This document shows positions 1 through 7,955 of a DNA stretch of 20,471 bases, in pieces. Source of the DNA: Alphaproteobacteria bacterium (GTDB taxonomy: Bacteria; Pseudomonadota; Alphaproteobacteria; CAAGCB01; CAG-977); NCBI GenBank assembly GCA_900768845.1, contig CAAGEK010000046.1, forward strand, positions 1 to 20,471, read 5' to 3'. The notes under the pieces were generated by a model, which ran no database searches, was not told the origin of the DNA, and saw only the letters and a list, made by a program, of their open reading frames with translations. Each line of letters begins with the position of its first letter. Position 1 is the stretch's first letter. The position numbers and the translations under genes were made by a program.

Positions 1-293
1 ACAATAGATAATGGTACGGAAAATTTATAGAAAATTATTTTATGCATATTATCTTTATTTTTTAAAAATAAAAAATGAATAACAGAATAAGGCATAAAGC
101 ATAATAATAAAACAAAAGAGAAATCCAAGATGCTGCGCAATTCTAAATAGAAGGCTTCTTCTTTGATTCCGGAAATAAAGCTTGAAATTATTTTATAAAA
201 TATAAAAATAATAAAAATTCCTGCAATAACTTTAATGATATCAGGAACAAAATATTTTAAGTCTTTATTATCATTTTCCACTTTCGGGTTCAT
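1..293 (-). CDS. Partial small membrane protein, unknown function (runs off left edge)
   Basis: The minus strand is open from an ATG at 293 to the window edge: 97 codons without a stop, so the C-terminus is missing. A strong ribosome binding site, GGAGG, sits 6 bases before the ATG, which supports real translation. The product starts MNPKVENDNK. It has two hydrophobic stretches, about residues 19-40 (rich in Ile and Phe) and 59-78 (FSFVLLLCFMPYSV...), so it is an integral membrane protein. Base composition is very AT-rich, unlike the core genes to the right. It lies downstream of the peptidoglycan-binding protein gene on the same strand, with 64 bases between, and is probably co-transcribed with it. 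The start codon lies inside one arm of a perfect inverted repeat. I do not recognise a family. An immunity-type partner of the upstream gene is possible but is only an inference. Confidence 0.7.
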   Translation of the reverse strand, partial: MNPKVENDNKDLKYFVPDIIKVIAGIFIIFIFYKIISSFISGIKEEAFYLELRSILDFSFVLLLCFMPYSVIHFLFLKNKDNMHKIIFYKFSVPLSI

Positions 294-336
294 TTTCTAC
301 CTCCGATAACAACCGTACCAAAAATGAACCCGAAAG
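281..336 (-). promoter_or_regulatory. Perfect 16-bp inverted repeat enclosing RBS and start codon of the membrane protein gene
   Basis: CTTTCGGGTTCATTTT at 281-296 is the exact reverse complement of 321-336, with a 24-base spacer. In a minus-strand mRNA the first arm begins 21 bases after the stop codon of the upstream gene, the GGAGGU ribosome binding site lies in the loop, and the AUG lies in the second arm. Folding would therefore bury the start codon. This fits a translational control hairpin. A factor-independent terminator is unlikely because no U-run follows on the minus strand. Confidence 0.65.
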
Positions 337-357
337 GGAAGACGTTTTTTATAATCT

Positions 358-1416
358 TTATCGTTTATTGGACATTCTCTTCAGCTCTCTGAAGTCCTCT
401 TCAAGGTAGCTATAGTTATTTTCTCCCCAAACACCGTGTCTTGCCCATTTTGCACAATCTGCTTTTTTGTGCGATTTCCCAAATTCAAATCCTCGAACAT
501 TGTTTTTCATATCTTTTGCGCTATCTTCAAGAATTCCCCAAATCCCTCCATAACGTTTTCTTTCATTTTCATCAATTGATTTCATAAAGACATCTTTCGC
601 TTCTTTAGATAGTCCTAATACACGACCAAATTGTTCCCATCCTTTTCCTTTTTGAGCAAATCTGGATGATAGTTCACGATGTTTTATTCCGTCATCCATT
701 TTTTCTTTCTGCAATCGTTTATAATGTTTCCACAAATCTTCTCCTTCTTCAATACCTGCAAAACAATTGCTATATAAGAGCCATTCAAAAGCCCCATTAG
801 GCCTGTATTTCTGTCTTTCTTCTGTAGCCTGCCTTAATTTTTCAAGTCTTTGCTTTTCTTTTTCCTCTGCTTCTTTTCTCCGTTTCTCCTCAATTGCTTC
901 TTCCTGTCTTTTTTTGCGCGTTTCATCAACCTTCGCAAATAATGTAGTGCTCAGATTATCTGCACACGCATCTTCGGGATCAATCATACACATCCTCTGT
1001 GCAGGGGATTCCGGCTTATTCATTTCCTCTTCCTCTTTCCGGATTCTTCTTTTGGCTTCCTCCAGTTTCCGTTTTTCATCACGGGCTTTCTCTTCTGCTT
1101 CCATGCGTTTCTTTTTCAGCTCGATGTTCACAGCACGTTCCGTTTCTCCTTCCGGTTCAAGTGTTCCGTCAATTTCCAATCCTTTCGCCTTTTGAAAATT
1201 CTCTATACCCGAGCGCAACTGTCTGTCCATCATGAACCCTTCGGTGTGATCGACAGGACGACCGCCATAATATCCCATCTCTTTAAAAACGCCCCGTACC
1301 GCTTCAATATCATCGCGGTTATTCGCCTCAAACGGTTTCACACGAGAGCGCAATTTCAGAGGCGTAAATGATTCCGTCGCTTCTTTTAATGATGAATGCG
1401 TAAAATTTTCTTCCAT
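358..1416 (-). CDS. Peptidoglycan-binding-domain / coiled-coil protein, unknown function
   Basis: This is a 352-residue protein with a GAAGGA-like ribosome binding site before the ATG at 1416. Residues about 35-95 resemble a PG_binding_1 repeat: VRGVFKEMGYYGG, then a central turn and IENFQKAKGLEIDGTL, the usual layout of that fold. Residues about 98-205 are almost purely Glu, Lys and Arg with few hydrophobics, predicting a long charged helix or coiled coil. The C-terminal 145 residues (from about NGAFEWLLYS) form a separate module with several Trp and two Cys that I do not recognise. No signal peptide is visible. Composition changes along the gene: the N-terminal part is G+C-balanced and the C-terminal part is AT-rich (hand count 33/60 G+C at 1201-1260, 19/60 at 541-600), as if the tail had another origin. 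The following gene encodes a small membrane protein. Confidence 0.75.
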   Translation of the reverse strand: MEENFTHSSLKEATESFTPLKLRSRVKPFEANNRDDIEAVRGVFKEMGYYGGRPVDHTEGFMMDRQLRSGIENFQKAKGLEIDGTLEPEGETERAVNIELKKKRMEAEEKARDEKRKLEEAKRRIRKEEEEMNKPESPAQRMCMIDPEDACADNLSTTLFAKVDETRKKRQEEAIEEKRRKEAEEKEKQRLEKLRQATEERQKYRPNGAFEWLLYSNCFAGIEEGEDLWKHYKRLQKEKMDDGIKHRELSSRFAQKGKGWEQFGRVLGLSKEAKDVFMKSIDENERKRYGGIWGILEDSAKDMKNNVRGFEFGKSHKKADCAKWARHGVWGENNYSYLEEDFRELKRMSNKR

Positions 1417-1751
1417 TTCTTTTCCTTCTTTCTGATCAATCCTTTTATTTTATATAACATAAAGTAATCATAATATCAATCTATATGTGATTTCATGCCT
1501 GACAAAAAGCGGATAAGGATGCGCTCCTCATCCGCTTCACAAGGAATATTTTGATTTTACGGAACCGGCCGTTTATCCCTTAGAAATATTAAGTTTTCAA
1601 AAAAACAATAAAGTAAAAAGTAAGACTTTACAAAAATATCGTGTTTTGTTTAGATACAAGCATAAAAGATGCTCCGGCGTAAAACGCGGAGTTCTTCACA
1701 AGACGGACGAAGCCCTCATTATTAACGGCTATGCCCGAACAGTGTTTCCTT
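1417..1751. other. Intergenic region downstream of mnmG
   Basis: This holds one terminator hairpin (1504-1537) and otherwise AT-rich sequence with no convincing gene. A minus-strand frame at about 1630-1745 reads without a stop (ending ...GASFMLVSKQNTIFL) but has no start codon or ribosome binding site; it may be a gene remnant or chance. In many alphaproteobacteria rsmG, parA and parB would follow mnmG here, and they are absent. Confidence 0.5.
1504..1537 (-). terminator. Rho-independent terminator, minus strand
   Basis: On the minus strand, AAGCGGAT (1537-1530) pairs with ATCCGCTT (1514-1507). After one A/C mismatch an inner 4-bp AGGA/TCCT stem closes a 5-base loop. The stem runs directly into TTTTT (1508-1504). 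It lies about 215 bases past the mnmG stop and is the best candidate for the end of the mnmE-mnmG transcript. Confidence 0.65.
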
Positions 1752-3626
1752 TTATTTTTTCAAAGATTTGACATACCCCAAAACAGCCGTCACCGCGGCA
1801 GGTGTTATTCCGGAAATACGCGAGGCCGCTCCCAAAGTTTCGGGACGGACTTTTGAAAGCTTCATAACAACTTCGTTCGATAATCCGCCGATTTTGCGAT
1901 AATCCACATTCGCCGGAATGCTTAAAGCTTCATCTTTTCTGAAAGCGCGAATGTCGGCTTCCTGACGCTGTAAATACCCTCTGTATTTTGCTTCGATTTC
2001 CAGTTGTTCGACAACATCTTTGCGAGTGTCCTTCAATTCCGGCCACACCGCCGCCAAGTCATTCCATCCTGTTTCTTTATACGCCAGCAAATCCAAACCG
2101 TTGCGGCGCGCACCGTCTTTGTTGACGGAAAATCCAAGCTCTTCAAGTTCCCGCGGAGTTCCGCCGATTTTTTCCAGCTTTTTCCGCGCCTCAAGCAACG
2201 CCCGTTTCTTTTCCGCAAACAAAGCCGCCCGCTCCTTACCGACACATCCGGCTTCAACGCCTTTGTCCGTCAGGCGCATATCCGCATTGTCCGAACGCAA
2301 AAGCAACCGGTATTCCGCACGCGACGTAAACATTCTGTACGGCTCGTCAACGCCTTTCGTCGTCAAATCGTCAATCATAACGCCCAAATAGGCGTCCGCC
2401 CTGTCCAAAGTGAATTCCTTGCCTTTTCCTTTGGCTTTCAAGGCCGCATTCACTCCGGCCAACAAGCCCAAGGCTCCGGCTTCTTCATATCCGGTCGTTC
2501 CGTTCAACTGACCCGCTATAAACAACCCCGACACCTTTTTCGTTTCAAGCGTTCTGCGCATTTCCAAAGGATCGACGTAATCATATTCAATCGCATACCC
2601 CGGACGGATGATGCGAACGTTTTCCAATCCGGCGATCGTATGAATGAAAGCATCCTGAACATCGGCCGGCAAAGACGTCGATATGCCGTTCGGGTAAACG
2701 GTATCATCATCCAGCCCTTCGGGTTCCAAAAATACATGGTGAGAATCCCGTCCGGCAAACTTGACCAGTTTGTCTTCAATGCTGGGACAATAGCGCGGCC
2801 CCACACCTTTAATCTGTCCCGAAAAAAGCGGCGCACGGTGCATATTTGCGCGGATGATTTCATGCGTTTTTTCGTTTGTCGCCGTGATATGGCATAAAAC
2901 CTGAGGCACTTCGATTTTGCCGTCCATAAAGGAAAAGGGCTCGATATCCTCATCCCCCGCCTGTTCCTGCGTTTTCGACCAGTCAATCGTTTTACCGTCC
3001 AAACGTGCGGGAGTTCCCGTTTTCAACCGCCCTACGGTCAGTCCCAGCCGCCTTAAAGCATCGGAAAGCCCTTCACAAGACACATCGTTGACGCGTCCGC
3101 CGACCGTTTTTGTTTCGCCGACGTGCATCAGCCCTTTTAAAAACGTCCCCGCCGTTAAAACAACCGCTTTTGCATAAAAGGAAACTCCGTCGCCCGTTAT
3201 GACGCCCGACACGAAAGGAACACCGTCCGTTTCGCCTGAAATCAAGTCTTCCGCCGCGCCTTCGGTTACGGTCAGGTTCGGATAATTCAACAATTCCCGT
3301 TGCATTGCCTGACGGTACAGTTTTCTGTCCGCCTGAGTCCTCAATCCTTGAACGGCCGGACCTTTGGAACTGTTCAACATTCTGAACTGGATCCCCGCTT
3401 TATCGGCAATTCGCCCCATCAAACCGTCCAAAGCGTCGATTTCACGAACCAAATGCCCTTTTCCCAATCCTCCGATGGCAGGATTGCAGGACATTTCCCC
3501 GATTGTCGCAATACTGTGGGTTAAAAGCAGGGTTTTTGCACCCGTTCTGGCCGCCGCCGCCGCCGCTTCGCATCCCGCATGGCCGCCGCCGACCACAATG
3601 ACATCGTATTCGTTCGCCATTTTCAT
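1752..3626 (-). CDS. mnmG: tRNA uridine-5-carboxymethylaminomethyl modification enzyme MnmG (GidA)
   Basis: MnmG is the FAD-dependent partner of MnmE. The MnmEG complex installs the aminomethyl-type group on wobble U34 of certain tRNAs in the cytoplasm. The 624-residue length is normal for the family. The FAD-binding motif GGGHAGCEAA is at residues 13-22. The conserved block with PSIEDKLVKF and EPEGLDDDTVYPNG, and the GTTGYEEAGALGLLAG segment, are all present. The C-terminal helical MnmE-binding part ends in LGYVKSLKK. The first ATG (3626) overlaps the mnmE stop in an ATGA tetranucleotide; an alternative ATG two codons on (3620, giving MANEYD) is also plausible. It is co-transcribed with mnmE. 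The usual downstream rsmG-parA-parB genes are missing. Confidence 0.98.
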   Translation of the reverse strand: MKMANEYDVIVVGGGHAGCEAAAAAARTGAKTLLLTHSIATIGEMSCNPAIGGLGKGHLVREIDALDGLMGRIADKAGIQFRMLNSSKGPAVQGLRTQADRKLYRQAMQRELLNYPNLTVTEGAAEDLISGETDGVPFVSGVITGDGVSFYAKAVVLTAGTFLKGLMHVGETKTVGGRVNDVSCEGLSDALRRLGLTVGRLKTGTPARLDGKTIDWSKTQEQAGDEDIEPFSFMDGKIEVPQVLCHITATNEKTHEIIRANMHRAPLFSGQIKGVGPRYCPSIEDKLVKFAGRDSHHVFLEPEGLDDDTVYPNGISTSLPADVQDAFIHTIAGLENVRIIRPGYAIEYDYVDPLEMRRTLETKKVSGLFIAGQLNGTTGYEEAGALGLLAGVNAALKAKGKGKEFTLDRADAYLGVMIDDLTTKGVDEPYRMFTSRAEYRLLLRSDNADMRLTDKGVEAGCVGKERAALFAEKKRALLEARKKLEKIGGTPRELEELGFSVNKDGARRNGLDLLAYKETGWNDLAAVWPELKDTRKDVVEQLEIEAKYRGYLQRQEADIRAFRKDEALSIPANVDYRKIGGLSNEVVMKLSKVRPETLGAASRISGITPAAVTAVLGYVKSLKK

Positions 3627-4927
3627 TTACCTATGCAAAAATCTTTAAATATGACGTCCAGCAATTCTTCAACGCCGACCTGTCCGGTTATTTTCCCCAA
3701 AGAACGCATCGCCATACGCAAATCTTCGGCCGTCAACTCGATTTCCGGAGCCGTCAAAGCATTCTGAAGGCTTTCACGGCATTCTTCCAACGCCGTCCTG
3801 TGACGCAAACGGGTTAAAGACGGCTCTTCGCGAAGGCAAACGGCGTCTTCGACCCGTTTTTCCAGAATTTTCAACAAATCGGGAATCCCTTCGCCCGTTT
3901 TCGCCGAGATTTTAAATCCGCCGCAATCCGTTTCATTCAAATCCGCTTTGTTTTGAATCCTGAAAACCTTGTCCGGAGAAAAGGATTTTATCTGTTCGTC
4001 AAAAACAGGGTTTGAACCGTCAATGATTTCCAAAACCAAATCGGCTTCATCCGCTTTGGCCAAAGCGCGGCGAATGCCTTCCGCTTCTATTTCCTCGTCC
4101 GTTTTTCTCAATCCGGCCGTATCCGCAATTATAACGGGATAACCGTTTAAATCCAACCGGACTTCGATGATGTCGCGTGTCGTTCCCGCCGTTGATGAAA
4201 CGATTGCCACATCCCTTTGCGCCAACTTGTTCATCAAACTTGATTTTCCGGCATTCGGCGCGCCGACGATGGTAATCAGGTATCCTTCGCGCAAACGTTC
4301 CCCGCGGCGAGAATCATTCAAATGAGCTTTTATTTCGGATTCAATATCAACGATTTTTTGGCGTATCGATTCCGAAACGTCTTCGGGAATTTCTTCTTCC
4401 GGAAAATCGATATACGCTTCCTGCCATGCCAAAAGACGGACAAGCTCTCCCCTCCATCTTTCGTAAATTTCAGCCAGTTTTCCGCCCATCTGACGCAAAG
4501 CCTGCTTTCTTTGCTGTTCGGTTTCGGCATCGACCAAGTCTGCCAACCCCTCGGCCGCAGTCAAATCCATCTTGCCGTTTTCAACGGCGCGACGGGTGAA
4601 TTCGCCGCGTTCCGCAGGACGCAACCCTTCAACTTTTGCAAGATTATTCAAAACAGCCGCCATAACCGCACGACCGCCGTGAGTTTGCAATTCGACGACA
4701 TTTTCGCCCGTGAAGCTGTGCGGAGCGGGAAAACATAAAACCAAAGCGTCGTCAATCGGCGTCCCGTCCGTTCCGCAGATTGTCGACCGCATGGCATAAC
4801 GCGGTTTCGGCGTTGAAATGCCGCACATCAATTCAAGAACTTTGAACGCATCGGAACCCGAAATGCGGATAACCGCAACACCGGCCTTTCCCGATGCTGT
4901 CGCAGGAGCAAATATCGTATCGTTCAT
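3623..4927 (-). CDS. mnmE: tRNA modification GTPase MnmE (TrmE)
   Basis: MnmE is a dimeric, potassium-activated GTPase that binds formyl-tetrahydrofolate and works with MnmG on tRNA wobble U34. The 434 residues contain an N-terminal folate-binding domain (start MNDTIFAPATASGKAGVAVI), a helical domain, and an inserted G domain: G1 GAPNAGKSS at 222-230, TTRD at 249-252, DTAG at 269-272, NKAD at 326-329. The C-terminus is the diagnostic FCIGK, whose Cys is needed for modification. I chose the ATG at 4927 rather than one 26 codons upstream (5005) because family members begin at MNDTIFA-like sequence and the longer form would overlap the parS site. The stop overlaps the mnmG start (ATGA), indicating translational coupling. 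Confidence 0.97.
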   Translation of the reverse strand: MNDTIFAPATASGKAGVAVIRISGSDAFKVLELMCGISTPKPRYAMRSTICGTDGTPIDDALVLCFPAPHSFTGENVVELQTHGGRAVMAAVLNNLAKVEGLRPAERGEFTRRAVENGKMDLTAAEGLADLVDAETEQQRKQALRQMGGKLAEIYERWRGELVRLLAWQEAYIDFPEEEIPEDVSESIRQKIVDIESEIKAHLNDSRRGERLREGYLITIVGAPNAGKSSLMNKLAQRDVAIVSSTAGTTRDIIEVRLDLNGYPVIIADTAGLRKTDEEIEAEGIRRALAKADEADLVLEIIDGSNPVFDEQIKSFSPDKVFRIQNKADLNETDCGGFKISAKTGEGIPDLLKILEKRVEDAVCLREEPSLTRLRHRTALEECRESLQNALTAPEIELTAEDLRMAMRSLGKITGQVGVEELLDVIFKDFCIGK

Positions 4928-4951
4928 TTTGCAAGACCTGTTAAAAAATTT

Positions 4952-4975
4952 CCCTTGTCTTAGCACGATCAAGGG
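4952..4975 (-). terminator. Possible weak terminator hairpin between smr and mnmE
   Basis: CCCTTG (4952-4957) and CAAGGG (4970-4975) form a perfect 6-bp stem around a 12-base loop. On the minus strand it is followed by AAATTTTTT. It could end the smr transcript, in which case mnmE would need its own promoter in a very short space. The short stem and long loop keep confidence low. Confidence 0.3.
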
Positions 4976-4997
4976 CTTTTTAAAAAGAAAAAGTGAA

Positions 4998-5013
4998 TGT
5001 TTCACGTGAAACT
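4998..5013. promoter_or_regulatory. parS: parS-like centromere site (ParB binding)
   Basis: TGTTTCACGTGAAACT contains a perfect 14-bp palindrome (GTTTCACGTGAAAC, 4999-5012) and matches the widely conserved chromosomal parS sequence TGTTTCACGTGAAACA at 15 of 16 positions. It lies in the 90-bp gap between smr and mnmE, about 6 kb from the proposed origin, where origin-proximal parS sites normally occur. I saw no second copy in the window. parA and parB are not in the window. Confidence 0.85.
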
Positions 5014-5017
5014 TTTT

Positions 5018-5539
5018 TCATTTCCGCCGTTTTCTTTTCAAAAGAATGTAAAACGCACCGTCGCCTCCGTCTTTGGGTTTCGCGTTGACATAAGACAAAA
5101 TCAGACCGCGGATTTCCCCGCTGTTCATCCAAACCGGAAATTCGGTGCGCAACACACCGCGGCCCGAAAAACCGCCTTTGCCCGTTATCAGCAACAAACA
5201 CCTCGATCCCTTCATCGAATGGCCGCGGATAAAGTCAAACAACACTTCACGCGCCTTGTCCATCGTATAACCGTGCAAATCCAAAACGCCGTCTATCGGC
5301 ATTTCCCCGTTTTTGAATTTTTGAGCCGTACTTTTATCCATCGCATGAACATCGCCGGCTTCCAATTCCTTGAACGTCGAAAAATCAAATTCGGTTTCGT
5401 GCGCCCTGTGTTCAGCCTTTACCGTCAGCTTTTTTTTCAACGAAACGTGCTTTGCCTTGAAAGAAAAAGGCGATTCCTTTGACGACAAAGGTTTTACCGT
5501 ATCTGTAACGGCTTTCCATAAATCATCGTCTTCAGCCAT
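5018..5539 (-). CDS. Smr-domain protein (small MutS-related family)
   Basis: This is a 173-residue protein with a variable charged N-terminal half and a C-terminal Smr domain of about 85 residues. The domain's signature motifs are visible: LDLHG (in DGVLDLHGYTMDKAREVLF), then the central TGKG (in LLLITGKGGFSGRGVL), and the conserved tail GGDGAFYILLKRKRR. Smr domains bind or nick nucleic acids, and some stand-alone Smr proteins act on mRNA of stalled ribosomes; the role of this short alphaproteobacterial form is not established. The start at 5539 overlaps the end of the upstream membrane protein gene by 8 bases, so it belongs to the leftward mltA operon. The parS site follows directly after its stop. 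Confidence 0.88.
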   Translation of the reverse strand: MAEDDDLWKAVTDTVKPLSSKESPFSFKAKHVSLKKKLTVKAEHRAHETEFDFSTFKELEAGDVHAMDKSTAQKFKNGEMPIDGVLDLHGYTMDKAREVLFDFIRGHSMKGSRCLLLITGKGGFSGRGVLRTEFPVWMNSGEIRGLILSYVNAKPKDGGDGAFYILLKRKRRK

Positions 5540-6026
5540 TGTTTTCGTCTTTCGTTTCGTCTGCGGGTATCAAATCCGAAAAATACGTTTTTGCAAAGCT
5601 CCGCCAATCACCACGCGGAGAAACACAGTAAAAACGGGAATCCGCCGCCAAAATCAGGACAATTCCCCCGTAACGCCAAGCAATCAGGAACTTTTCAATC
5701 CGCGGAACGATCCTTTTCAACACACGGTTTTTCATCACCGGTTCCATCAGATACGGAAACCCCAAAGCGTAAACCAGCGAAAACACCGTCAAAGCGACGG
5801 TTCCGGTCACCAAAGTATCGGCAATCATAACCGTCAAAGACAATAAGAGCATAATCAATAACGGGACGATATTTTCCCAAGGATTGAAAAACGGCGATCC
5901 GCGACGGTTCAAATGTTTGAAATTGATTTTTATAAAGGCCTTGTTTTCCACCAAAGCCCTTTGAAGACCTTGAAAAATAATCATATCTTCCCGCGTCGGC
6001 GGTTCAAGAGGCGGCTTGTTCATCAA
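5532..6026 (-). CDS. Two-TM inner membrane protein, unknown function
   Basis: This is a 164-residue protein of no family I recognise. The N-terminal 50 residues are polar (MMNKPPLEPPTREDMIIF...). Two hydrophobic helices follow at about residues 51-73 (IVPLLIMLLLSLTVMIADTL) and 75-94 (GTVALTVFSLVYALGFPYLM). The rest is a basic-then-acidic cytoplasmic-type tail. The start overlaps the mltA coding end by 23 bases and the stop overlaps smr by 8, so it sits inside a tight Tim44-like/mltA/smr operon. That position suggests an envelope-related role, but this is inference only. Composition matches the neighbouring core genes, so it is probably native. Confidence 0.8.
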   Translation of the reverse strand: MMNKPPLEPPTREDMIIFQGLQRALVENKAFIKINFKHLNRRGSPFFNPWENIVPLLIMLLLSLTVMIADTLVTGTVALTVFSLVYALGFPYLMEPVMKNRVLKRIVPRIEKFLIAWRYGGIVLILAADSRFYCVSPRGDWRSFAKTYFSDLIPADETKDENNG

Positions 6027-7191
6027 TAATCCCCTTTTGTTTCATATTCTCGATTTCTTCAACCGGAACCAATATGAAATAAGTCCCTTCTGAACGCATC
6101 GACCCCGCTTTTTTCAGCGCGTCTTCACCGTTTCCCCAAAAAAAGTCGCCTCTGACCGCGCCTTTGATGGCGTTTCCCGTATCCTGCGCCGCCATCAAAC
6201 GGTTCAAAGGCGATTTATGAAACGTCGTTTCCAACCACAAAATGCTTCCCAAAGAAATATATGACGGGTCAACCGCCAAAGACCTCTTCGGCGTCAGAGG
6301 AACGCCCAAAGACCCGATAACCGCCGTTTCGTTCAAACGCCTGAAAAAAATAAAACGCGGATTGGAATGCATCAGGCGTTCGGCGTCTTTCGGATTTTTT
6401 TTCAGCCAAGCCTTGATTTCCGACATCGTATAAACGCCTTTTTTCAGCAGGCCTTCCTTTGCCATCAAAGCCCCTATGCCTACAAATTTATGACCGTTGT
6501 TTCCCGCGTAACCGATAACGATTTCCTTGCCGTTCGGAAGCTGAAGCCTGCCCGAACCCTGAATTTGCATCATAAAGGCGTCAACGGGATGTTCGACCCA
6601 CGCCACCGCTTCGGCCGGAAAAGGATACTTTCCCGTTTCTATTTCCTTGCGCGTCAAATACGGCTTTATCTCTTTTCCGTCGCGTCGCCCGAAAACAACG
6701 TCGCCTTTCAATTTCGGATCGAAACGACCCAGATCTATTTTAACAATATCTTCCGGCATTCCCCATAACGGCGTTGAAAATCTTTTCGTTTTTTTCAAAG
6801 ACCCCTTGACGACGGGTTCGTAGTACCCCGTAAACAATCCCGTTTTCCTGCCGTTTACGGCAAAAGGGCGCGTCCGTCGTTCCAAAAATTCCCTGACCTC
6901 GGCGTCGGATTTAAATTCTCTTCCGTTCAAATCCGCACAAAACCGCCGCCATTCGTTTTTCGATTTCAAAACGGTGCATGATTTTTTCAAAGCAGGCAGG
7001 GCTTCAAGCATTTTATCAAGCTTCCATCCTTCCAACGCGTCAAAAGAAACGGAAGAAAGGAAAAAACGGCGGTTTTCCCCTTCGGAAACGGGAGAAACGG
7101 GAATTTCGCTTTCCTTATGTCCGGAAGGTTTTTCAACAAACAAAGCCGCCGTTGATAAAATCAAGCCGAAAACAAAAACAAACCGCCGCAT
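6004..7191 (-). CDS. mltA: Membrane-bound lytic murein transglycosylase A (MltA)
   Basis: MltA cleaves the glycan strands of peptidoglycan to 1,6-anhydro-muropeptides in the periplasm. The 395 residues open with a hydrophobic signal or anchor segment (RRFVFVFGLILSTAALFV). The MltA core carries LFTGYYEP, FMMQIQGSGRL and the NPRFIFFR block. The C-terminal 3D domain is recognisable as AVDPSYISLGSILWL and AAQDTGNAIKGAVRGDFFWG, holding the conserved catalytic-site aspartates. Unlike E. coli MltA, no lipobox Cys follows the hydrophobic segment, so this form is probably secreted or N-terminally anchored rather than lipidated. It starts 6 bases after the Tim44-like stop and overlaps the next gene by 23 bases; in other alphaproteobacteria it has the same neighbours. 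Confidence 0.94.
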   Translation of the reverse strand: MRRFVFVFGLILSTAALFVEKPSGHKESEIPVSPVSEGENRRFFLSSVSFDALEGWKLDKMLEALPALKKSCTVLKSKNEWRRFCADLNGREFKSDAEVREFLERRTRPFAVNGRKTGLFTGYYEPVVKGSLKKTKRFSTPLWGMPEDIVKIDLGRFDPKLKGDVVFGRRDGKEIKPYLTRKEIETGKYPFPAEAVAWVEHPVDAFMMQIQGSGRLQLPNGKEIVIGYAGNNGHKFVGIGALMAKEGLLKKGVYTMSEIKAWLKKNPKDAERLMHSNPRFIFFRRLNETAVIGSLGVPLTPKRSLAVDPSYISLGSILWLETTFHKSPLNRLMAAQDTGNAIKGAVRGDFFWGNGEDALKKAGSMRSEGTYFILVPVEEIENMKQKGIIDEQAAS

Positions 7192-7197
7192 AAAAAC

Positions 7198-7881
7198 TCA
7201 AGCCTTTGCATAAGTGGCCGTCAAAACCCATACGGGATCCGCCGATTTCATATCTTTTCTCAACGTCCATACATCAACGACCGTTTCAATGTATGTCGGA
7301 TCACCGGCAACAATATTGCCGTTCGCATCCTTGATCAGGTTTGTTTGTTCCGTTTCAAACTCGACGGTCAATTCTGCAAAGTTTCCGGTCAGTTCGGCTT
7401 TCAACAGCTGAATCTTTTTAAAACCGACCAACAAAAATTCCGCCGTTTCGTTTTTCGATTCCCGTTCGTCAATGGCTTTTTCAAACTTTGCATACAAATC
7501 GCGGCTCAAGAGCGGCTTCAAATCTTTTTTGTTTCCCGATGCAAATGAAGATGCAATATATTCAAAAGCTTTTGGAGCTTTGTTCATAAAATCGTTTAAG
7601 TTAAACAAAGGAAAAGCCTCTTGTATTTTTTTCAGCCCTTCAAATGTTTCGGGAGCTTCGTTTTTAAAAGCGTCAGAGGCGTTTTCCCGCTCAAGCGTAT
7701 TTTCCAGAGTTCTGTATTCGGAAATATCGACGACTTTTGAAAATTCCTTGTTTTCGCTTTCCGTTTTATCGTTTTCTCCGGAGGTCGGACGCGTCCCCAA
7801 AACGCTGCGCAACCGAAAAACCAGCAGTAAAACGATTACCGCCAGAAATGCCAAATCCAAAAATTGCGGTTCTTGAACCAT
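7198..7881 (-). CDS. Tim44/TimA-like membrane-anchored protein
   Basis: This 227-residue protein has an N-terminal membrane anchor (about residues 9-23, LAFLAVIVLLLVFRL). A charged, low-complexity linker of about 70 residues follows. The C-terminal Tim44-like domain (about 85-227) includes PKAFEYIASSFASGNKKDLKPLLS and ends VWVLTATYAKA. This domain is shared with mitochondrial Tim44 and large ribosomal protein mL45; in Caulobacter the homologue TimA is inner-membrane bound. Its place divergent from secB and upstream of mltA is typical of alphaproteobacteria and supports the call. The GGAAGG ribosome binding site lies upstream of the ATG at 7881. It probably leads the operon with mltA, the two-TM protein and smr. 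Confidence 0.9.
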   Translation of the reverse strand: MVQEPQFLDLAFLAVIVLLLVFRLRSVLGTRPTSGENDKTESENKEFSKVVDISEYRTLENTLERENASDAFKNEAPETFEGLKKIQEAFPLFNLNDFMNKAPKAFEYIASSFASGNKKDLKPLLSRDLYAKFEKAIDERESKNETAEFLLVGFKKIQLLKAELTGNFAELTVEFETEQTNLIKDANGNIVAGDPTYIETVVDVWTLRKDMKSADPVWVLTATYAKA

Positions 7882-7955
7882 ATTTGAGCCTTCCTTGTTT
7901 CTTTCTGTTTCCGTTTAATATACAGTATATCAAATTTTCAACTCAGGAGAAGATT

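Noticed and set aside
1630..1745. Minus-strand stop-free stretch ending in ...GASFMLVSKQNTIFL
   Set aside because: No start codon or ribosome binding site and only about 35 codons; it could be a remnant but cannot be supported.
2004..2897. A 297-codon plus-strand frame opposite mnmG
   Set aside because: It lies wholly inside the well-supported mnmG gene, has no ribosome binding site and reads as low-complexity Arg/Phe-rich antisense sequence.
4928..5005. Longer N-terminus for MnmE
   Set aside because: Homologues start at MNDTIFA-like sequence and the extension would overlap the parS site.
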